Source: Methanothermobacter sp. CaT2
GTDB lineage: Archaea; Methanobacteriota; Methanobacteria; Methanobacteriales; Methanothermobacteraceae
Reading direction: 5' to 3'
Assembly (NCBI RefSeq): GCF_000828575.1
Contig: NZ_AP011952.1
Location: forward strand, 1,145,001 to 1,209,000
DNA: 64,000 nt
Shown here: piece after piece, positions 59,111-64,000 of the stretch
Position numbering within the stretch: position 1 is the first letter of the stretch
Layout of the letters: each line of letters begins with the position of its first letter
Made by a program: the position numbers and the translations under genes
Notes under the pieces: model-generated
Seen by the model: the letters and a program-made list of their open reading frames with translations, nothing else
What the model was told of the DNA's origin: nothing
Database searches by the model: none

Positions 59111-59467
59111 ATGAAATCCGCGCTCATAATAATAGACAGGGCCCCCTACGGATATGAAAACGCCTTCAGTGGCCTCTATGTTGTCATAGCATGTCTGAAC
59201 AGTTCACTGGATACTGATGTCCTCCTAATAGAGGATGGTGTCTATGCCGCGGTGGCTGATCAGGTCTCAGAGGCCATCGACTACCCCAATGTTGAGGAAC
59301 TCACCTACCTCATCTTCCCGGAGGGCAGTGTCTTTGTGCATGAAAGATCCCTGAAGGAAAGGGGTCTTGAGGAGGATGACCTTGTGGAGGCAGCCGAAGT
59401 CATAGACGATACTGAACTGTATGAAATATTCCGGCTGAAGAGGGATACTGCAATTATGAAGATATGA
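59111..59467 (+). CDS. DsrF/TusC-family protein
   Basis: The 118-residue protein has the DsrF pattern IIIDRAPYGYENAFSGLYVVIACLNSSLDTDVLLIEDGVYAAV. It follows the DsrE-like gene after 1 nt, and would form part of a DsrEFH-type hexamer. Confidence 0.82.
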   Translation: MKSALIIIDRAPYGYENAFSGLYVVIACLNSSLDTDVLLIEDGVYAAVADQVSEAIDYPNVEELTYLIFPEGSVFVHERSLKERGLEEDDLVEAAEVIDDTELYEIFRLKRDTAIMKI

Positions 59468-59476
59468 GGTGTCATT

Positions 59477-60076
59477 ATGGAGATGGAGGAAGTTAAAAGG
59501 GAGGTCCGGCCCCAGGGCTCCCTTGTAAAGGAGGCCACCCTCAAGCAGGTGAAACCATGCCTTGCAGCTGAGGGTAAAATAAGGGTTCTCATGGAGCTTG
59601 ACTCAGAAATAGGGGACGTAATACCTTTGATTGCAAACATGTACCCCCCCGGTGTTGTGAACTATGTCAGGAAAAAGAACATACTCACACTAACAATCTA
59701 TGACCGTATAATAAGCCTCTACCCCTCAGGCAAAATCAGCATGAACAAGACCCATGATGTTGAGGAAGCATTTGAAATCGCCGGCGAACTGATGGACAGG
59801 ATAAACAGGGCCCATGATTCAGGGGGCGAAGGGTCTGATTCGCGGGATATGAGTCGCATCGGCCCCATGGATGTACACAGATGCCTGCCGGGTAGCAACT
59901 GCGGTGACTGCGGTGAATCCACGTGCATGGCATTTGCAATGAAGCTGCTCAACGGTGAACAGAAGCTTGACAGCTGCCTGCCACTGAAGGAGCCATGGAT
60001 GCAGGAAAAGGTCCAGTGCCTTGAGAAACTGCTCGGTGAAGAAATGATGGAGACCCTTGGCTGGAGCGGTTACTGA
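59477..60076 (+). CDS. 4Fe-4S domain protein of the dsr-like operon
   Basis: The 199-residue protein has an N-terminal alpha/beta half (about 20-115) and a C-terminal 4Fe-4S motif CLPGSNCGDCGESTCMAFAMKLLNGEQKLDSC (about 134-165), like the single-cluster domain at the N-terminus of CdhD/AcsC and RnfB. It lies between the DsrF- and DsrH-like genes where sulfur-relay operons usually lack an Fe-S protein. It overlaps the next gene by 1 nt. Likely roles are electron transfer or cluster/sulfur handling. Confidence 0.8.
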   Translation: MEMEEVKREVRPQGSLVKEATLKQVKPCLAAEGKIRVLMELDSEIGDVIPLIANMYPPGVVNYVRKKNILTLTIYDRIISLYPSGKISMNKTHDVEEAFEIAGELMDRINRAHDSGGEGSDSRDMSRIGPMDVHRCLPGSNCGDCGESTCMAFAMKLLNGEQKLDSCLPLKEPWMQEKVQCLEKLLGEEMMETLGWSGY

Positions 60077-60399
60077 TGGGATCTGTGGGTTTTCTCGTGA
60101 CAAAGAGCCCTTCAGAGCTCAGCTTCAAAACATTTCTGGACCTCCTGGATATCTGGTGCGAAGAGTACCTGAAGGTGTATCTGATATCAAATGGAATATA
60201 TGCTGCAATGGAAGGAAACAGGTACTCCCACACCATCAGGGAGATTTCAAGGACCGGGAATGTTTTTGCAAGGAAGGAAGATCTAATGGCAAGGGGTATA
60301 ACCCGGGAAATGCTCATAGATGGTGTGGAAGTACTTGAAGGCCTTGACAGGGTGGTTGTTGATATAATGGAAAACCTGGATATGGTCTTCACATTTTAA
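60076..60399 (+). CDS. DsrH/TusB-like protein
   Basis: The 107-residue protein (VGFLVTKSPSELSFKTFLDLLDIW; LKVYLISNGIYAAMEGNRY) has the size and strand pattern of DsrH/TusB. No Cys is conserved at the DsrH position as far as I can see, so its persulfide role is uncertain. TGATG overlap with the Fe-S gene couples translation. Confidence 0.72.
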   Translation: MGSVGFLVTKSPSELSFKTFLDLLDIWCEEYLKVYLISNGIYAAMEGNRYSHTIREISRTGNVFARKEDLMARGITREMLIDGVEVLEGLDRVVVDIMENLDMVFTF

Positions 60400-60410
60400 T
60401 CAATCTACTT

Positions 60411-60458
60411 CTAATTTTTCGGCTTCCTTCCACCCCTTATACTTCCACGGGATACCAT
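60411..60458 (-). CDS. Candidate 15-residue basic peptide downstream of feoB
   Basis: Read leftward, GGAGGTGAGAGT precedes ATG, an excellent ribosome-binding site, followed by MVSRGSIRGGRKPKN and a stop. It lies 39 nt after the feoB stop on the same strand. Small FeoC-type proteins occupy this place in bacteria but are larger. Support is only the ribosome-binding site and the position. Confidence 0.35.
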   Translation of the reverse strand: MVSRGSIRGGRKPKN

Positions 60459-60497
60459 ACTCTCACCTCCATATCGTTAATTGATGAATGCCTGGAC

Positions 60498-62447
60498 TCA
60501 ATAGCCAAGTAGCGTGCCGGCAGTGTATATTATGAAGGAGGCCATCCAGGCCACGAACACTGAGTATAACAGTGAGAAGAGGGCCCACCTCTTGCCTGCC
60601 TCCTCCTTTATAACTGCCAGTGTCGCCAGGCAGGGTGTATAGAGCAGCACGAATACCATGAATGACAGAGCCTCCAGTGGCGTGAAGGCGCCCTGTATGC
60701 TTGCTGCGATATTAGCTGCCCCGTGGACCGTTCCGAAGGTGCTTATGACAAGCTCCTTTGCCGCGAAGCCAGATAGAATTGCGACCGCCGACTGCCAGTC
60801 ACCGAATCCCAGGGGATGGAATATGGGTGCCATGATGGAGCCCAGGGTCCCGAGTATGGACGAGGAAACATTTCCACCCGGGAACCCTGAAAGGAACCAT
60901 ATGATCACCGAACCTGCAAATATTATGGTCCCGGCCTTCTTTATGAACTGGATGCCTCTGTGGTATGTGTGAATCAGGAGAGTCCTGGGCCTCGGAAGCC
61001 TGTATGGTGGAAGCTCCATCAGGAAGAGGGAACCTTCACCCATGACCACTTCACCCAGCAGACGGGCGGTTATGATCGCCACTGCAATTCCCAGGATGTA
61101 GAGGAAAAATATGACCCATCCCTGATAGATGAGAGGGAAGAGGGCTGATGTGAAGAGCACGTAGACAGGGAGCCTGGCACTGCATGACATGAAGGGTATC
61201 ATGAGGCTTGTGAGAATCCTCTCCCTCTCAGATCCTATGGTCCTTGTTGCCATTACCCCCGGGACACAGCACCCGAAACCGAGCATCATGGGGATGAATG
61301 ACCTGCCGCTTAGACCCGCCACTGAATTCATTACACGATCCATGACAAAGGCTGCCCTTGCCAGGTACCCTGAATCCTCAAGGAAGGTGAGAAGGAGGAA
61401 GAGTATGAAGATGTTCGGTGTGAACACGAGGACCGATCCAACACCTCCTATCACACCATCTGCCAGGAGGGACCCTGCAGCTGAGTCCCCAAGGGCGCCC
61501 TGAACTGCTCCTGCAAGGTGGGAAACACCAGCATCAATCAGCTCTGTAAGTGGAGCCCCTGCAGTGAAGGTGAGCTGGAATATCAGCCACATCACCCCCA
61601 GGAGAATCGGGAGTCCCAGGTACCTGTTAAGTACAGCACGGTCTATAAGTTCAGAGACCGTTACCCTGTCAAGGGAGGGTCTGGTGAGGGACCTCTCCAG
61701 GAGCCCCTCTATGAGGCCATACCTTGCATCTGACACCAGGATGTCCGCATCAGCAGATTGCTCCTCCTCAAGGATCCTTCTGATCCTCTCAAATTCCTTG
61801 AGAAGGTCCTCACCAACCATTGAGGCAACCCTTTTATCCCCTTCAAGAAGTTTTATTATGATCCATTCAGCTGGAAAATCCACCTCAACGTCTTCAAGAA
61901 GTTCCCTGAATTCCTTAATAGCATCTGACCTCAAAAACTCATATCTGATCTGTGGAGGGTTACTATTCACCTGTCTTATGGCTGCTTCAAGCAATTCATC
62001 CTGATTTCCTTCAATGGCCTCCACCTTTATGACCGGCACCCCCAGCAGTTCCTCGAGTCTCTTCTCATCAAGCCTGTATCCCTTCCTCTCTGATTCACGG
62101 TTGAGGTTCACTGCGATGATGGTGTTGAGGCCGAACTCGAGGATCTGAAGTGTGAGGTAGAGGTTCCTCTCAAGATTGGATGCATCAACAACACTGATTA
62201 TGAGGTCCGGTCTCTCATCAAGGAGATAATCAATGACCACCTCCTCCTCGGGAGATCCCGCTGTTAGACTGTAGGTTCCTGGGAGATCTGTAATTTCAAT
62301 ATCATTTCCTCTGAAGTTCAGGTATCCTGTTTTCTTTTCAACAGTCTTCCCTGGCCAGTTTCCAACGTGCTGATTGAGTCCCGTAAGGTTATTGAAGAGG
62401 GTGCTCTTTCCAACATTCGGGTTTCCTGCAAGTGCTATTCTGAGCAT
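60498..62447 (-). CDS. feoB: Ferrous iron transport protein FeoB
   Basis: FeoB imports Fe(II). The 649-residue protein has the N-terminal G domain with GNPNVGKSTLFNNLTG (8-23) and DLPGTYSL (54-61), a helical GDI-like domain (about 170-270) and a membrane part with GSERERILTSLMIPFMSCSARLPVY and VLLYTPCLATLAVIKEE, the Cys-containing FeoB signatures. The G4 motif reads N114-LNR117 in place of the expected NxxD, so the Asp that selects guanine is missing. It follows feoA by 2 nt. Confidence 0.93.
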   Translation of the reverse strand: MLRIALAGNPNVGKSTLFNNLTGLNQHVGNWPGKTVEKKTGYLNFRGNDIEITDLPGTYSLTAGSPEEEVVIDYLLDERPDLIISVVDASNLERNLYLTLQILEFGLNTIIAVNLNRESERKGYRLDEKRLEELLGVPVIKVEAIEGNQDELLEAAIRQVNSNPPQIRYEFLRSDAIKEFRELLEDVEVDFPAEWIIIKLLEGDKRVASMVGEDLLKEFERIRRILEEEQSADADILVSDARYGLIEGLLERSLTRPSLDRVTVSELIDRAVLNRYLGLPILLGVMWLIFQLTFTAGAPLTELIDAGVSHLAGAVQGALGDSAAGSLLADGVIGGVGSVLVFTPNIFILFLLLTFLEDSGYLARAAFVMDRVMNSVAGLSGRSFIPMMLGFGCCVPGVMATRTIGSERERILTSLMIPFMSCSARLPVYVLFTSALFPLIYQGWVIFFLYILGIAVAIITARLLGEVVMGEGSLFLMELPPYRLPRPRTLLIHTYHRGIQFIKKAGTIIFAGSVIIWFLSGFPGGNVSSSILGTLGSIMAPIFHPLGFGDWQSAVAILSGFAAKELVISTFGTVHGAANIAASIQGAFTPLEALSFMVFVLLYTPCLATLAVIKEEAGKRWALFSLLYSVFVAWMASFIIYTAGTLLGY

Positions 62448-62449
62448 TT

Positions 62450-62677
62450 TTAATCCCTTACCCCTATCCTCGATGCTTCTCCCTTACGGATGGAAAAGGG
62501 ATGGCCCTTCACTCTCACCTTCAGGGGGTCTCCCAGGGGTGCAGAGTTCTCAACAGTGACCCTGGATCCCCTTAATATCCCCATAACAGTTAATCTTTGC
62601 CTTATATTTCCTGGAAGGTTAACGGATGTCACAGTCACAGTCGTGCCTTCCTTTATTCTGTCGAGTGTTGTTTCCAT
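62450..62677 (-). CDS. feoA: FeoA accessory protein
   Basis: The 75-residue SH3-like protein (METTLDRIKEGTTVTVTSVNLPGNIRQRLTVMGILRGSRV; ISIRKGEASRI-type end) is a typical FeoA. ATG follows AAGGTGGT. It is first gene of feoAB, under DtxR-type operators. Confidence 0.93.
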   Translation of the reverse strand: METTLDRIKEGTTVTVTSVNLPGNIRQRLTVMGILRGSRVTVENSAPLGDPLKVRVKGHPFSIRKGEASRIGVRD

Positions 62678-62685
62678 GATACCAC

Positions 62686-62747
62686 CTTAGGAAATCCTAA
62701 AATTTAGTTACACCTAAATCATATATAAATTTTTAGGTTTACCTAAA
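62686..62747. promoter_or_regulatory. feoAB promoter with three DtxR-type operators
   Basis: Three copies of a TTTAGG-N4-CCTAAA element occur: CTTAGGAAATCCTAAA (62686-62701), TTTAGTTACACCTAAA (62703-62718) and the perfect TTTAGGTTTACCTAAA (62732-62747). The leftward TATA TTTATATATG (62722-62731) lies between the second and third. DtxR/MntR-family iron or manganese repressors of archaea bind such sites, so iron repression of feoAB is expected. Confidence 0.82.
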
Positions 62748-62775
62748 CCATGTTGAAGTTAAAAAAAGAATAGCC

Positions 62776-64000
62776 TCAGTATCTTCCCTGGAAGAAGTAA
62801 CCCGCTCCAAGGAGACACACAAGGCTTATAACACCAATTATAGCATATATGGGAGTCTGAGTGCTTGAAGAGGTGCTGCTGGTTGATGCTGCAACCTCAT
62901 AGGCCTTTCCAGAACCTTCAGAAGCTCCAGAGTTTTCTGAAACCTCTGATGACTCTAAAGCCCCATCTGACGATGAACCTGATGCTCCGCCTGCATTCCC
63001 GGCGGAACCTGAAGAAGGTTCACCTGTCTCACCGATTCCATCCCCATTCACTGAGCCCGGCTGTGAATCCCCAGAGCCAGGCACATCAATGGACTTCCCT
63101 GTGGCTGCAGCCATTGCAGCCGCAAATTTTTTGAGGGCCGCCTGGTTGAGGGATGATAGCTTCACCACCCAGCTGTTGAAGACCATGTTGGCACATGTGT
63201 GGTGACAGCAGACGACACCATACTCATTAACCGTCGCGATGTACTCATCGGCAAGCCTCTGCAGTGTAGCTGAATCTGTGCTCCAGAGGCCCCTGCGGCT
63301 GGCCTCAAGGAGCCAGGCTACCGTTGAGGCGTAGGAGTAGGGCTGAAGACTCTTAAATCTGCTGCTTACCTGAGGATCAAAGACATAGGTCTCTGCAACC
63401 TTCTGCCACATCCAGTCCTGGACCAGATCAGGGGTGACTGCACTCCAGCCGAAGAGATGTCCTATCTCCTTGGATATCTGATGAGCACCTGAGAATCCCT
63501 GATTCAGCATTCCCTCAATCCATTTCGGGTTGTAGGTCCTTGTTCTGAGTTCTGCTGCAATGAAATCTGCCAGTGTCTCCAGTCGTGGTGTGAACCTTGT
63601 ATTGGCGATGTATGAGGCAACATTCCTTCCTGAAATGGTCCTTGCAGCCATCGTGAGACCCCCAAGGTACTGGTAAACGTCGTCGTTGTCAAGAACACCG
63701 TAAACACTGTCCCTGACCTGTACTGTTGCATCCACATTTGATAGCTGCTTCATGAAGACCTCCTTTGCATCAATGGCGTATATGTCCTTCCCATAGATGA
63801 ATCCCATATGATTCAGGTAGGTTTCAAGGAGCTGTGACTGATTATCCCACTTTGCAGTTGATTCAACCACTTCAGGTAGCCCGGTACCGTAACTTCCAGG
63901 GGCACTGCCAAATATCCTTGCACCGGCAAGTGTCTCCGCTGCCTGTAAACCCCTGGCAGTATAATTCGCCAGGTCTGCAAGGTAATGTTTCCTGAGGTAG
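62776..64000 (-). CDS. Surface CobN-like cobaltochelatase-family protein (3' part)
   Basis: The frame continues beyond the window edge, so only the last 407 or so residues are seen. RIFGSAPGSYGTGLPE, DAKEVFMKQLSNVDATVQVRDS, YNPKWIEGMLNQGFSGAHQI and LFGWSAVTPDLVQDWMW are hallmarks of the CobN / magnesium-chelatase H family. Unlike CobN it ends with a Ser/Gly/Pro-rich linker, KAYEV (62893-62907), a membrane helix (about TPIYAIIGVISLVCLLGAGYFF) and GRY. That indicates an extracytoplasmic, C-terminally anchored protein. Role in metal or tetrapyrrole uptake is inference. It is upstream of feoAB and on the same strand, with a T run after the stop. Confidence 0.87.
   Translation of the reverse strand, partial: YLRKHYLADLANYTARGLQAAETLAGARIFGSAPGSYGTGLPEVVESTAKWDNQSQLLETYLNHMGFIYGKDIYAIDAKEVFMKQLSNVDATVQVRDSVYGVLDNDDVYQYLGGLTMAARTISGRNVASYIANTRFTPRLETLADFIAAELRTRTYNPKWIEGMLNQGFSGAHQISKEIGHLFGWSAVTPDLVQDWMWQKVAETYVFDPQVSSRFKSLQPYSYASTVAWLLEASRRGLWSTDSATLQRLADEYIATVNEYGVVCCHHTCANMVFNSWVVKLSSLNQAALKKFAAAMAAATGKSIDVPGSGDSQPGSVNGDGIGETGEPSSGSAGNAGGASGSSSDGALESSEVSENSGASEGSGKAYEVAASTSSTSSSTQTPIYAIIGVISLVCLLGAGYFFQGRY

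Overview
The window looks like a chromosomal segment of a thermophilic hydrogenotrophic methanogen of the genus Methanothermobacter. The evidence is the four-gene F420-reducing hydrogenase cluster frhADGB, archaeal information-processing genes (PCNA, GINS, Rpb11, Rpb4, TFS, aIF2alpha, Nop10, Csl4, Dph2, SRP54), the methanogen-specific regulator MsvR beside an F420H2 oxidase, TATA-box promoters, and Shine-Dalgarno sites of the form GGAGGTGAT. I did not fix the species.

Layout. 0-4 kb: gatB, a UPF0248 gene, a CBS/ParB gene and hisE; then a divergent pair made of a 31-residue Cys-rich peptide and an HxlR regulator around a perfect palindrome. 4-7.3 kb: larB and hypF, divergent. 7.3-11.5 kb: a winged-helix regulator divergent from grpE-dnaK-dnaJ, with inverted repeats between them. 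11.5-12.1 kb: RNase P RNA (rnpB) just downstream of the initiator tRNA gene. 12.1-17.5 kb: two membrane coiled-coil proteins, methionine aminopeptidase, frhADGB. 17.6-19.1 kb: a PepSY-like surface protein, a PAC2 protein and two tRNA-Arg genes. 19.1-29 kb: mostly leftward housekeeping genes (EndoQ, PAC2, nop10, aIF2alpha, S27e, L44e, GINS, PCNA, TFS, Nudix, DUF99, rpoL, csl4, dph2, hpt), with a 50-nt tandem duplication upstream of csl4. 29-35.3 kb: rightward ffh, pus10, rpl21e, rpoF, DUF655, ksgA, a DUF2178/HTH pair and a HemK-type methyltransferase.

35.4-38.4 kb is an AT-richer accessory island and the most interesting part. A secreted protein carries a complete C39-type cysteine peptidase, then an internal bacteriocin-like leader motif, then an 81-residue aromatic-rich tail. 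A four-helix membrane protein follows. Next comes a headless cassette that repeats 303 bp of the first gene almost exactly (first 144 bp identical) but ends in an unrelated tail followed by a different four-helix membrane protein. A third, frameshifted copy lies beyond it. This is the architecture of a polymorphic toxin/immunity locus with exchangeable tips, here built on a protease-leader-cargo polypeptide.

38.4-46.5 kb: dapF-lysA, a Nudix gene, argD, cyclophilin, a GAF protein, ogg, hisF, another tRNA-Arg and an FmdE-type protein. 46.6-49.4 kb: a large secreted protein with two FmdE domains. 49.6-57.5 kb: an Fe-S helicase, cbiL, and the oxygen-defence block msvR / fprA-rubrerythrin-rubredoxin-like with MsvR boxes, followed by a CoA-disulfide-reductase-like flavoprotein. 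57.5-60.4 kb: an arsenate-reductase-like protein, DUF166 and a DsrE-DsrF-(4Fe-4S)-DsrH-like operon. 60.4-64 kb: feoAB under three DtxR-type operators, and the 3' part of a surface CobN-like protein cut by the window edge. The CobN-like and FmdE surface proteins share a KAYEV motif at the same distance from a C-terminal membrane anchor.

Most functional names rest on family recognition from motifs and were not checked by database search. Where several start codons were possible I chose the one with the best-spaced Shine-Dalgarno site, so some genes are shorter than the longest open frame.
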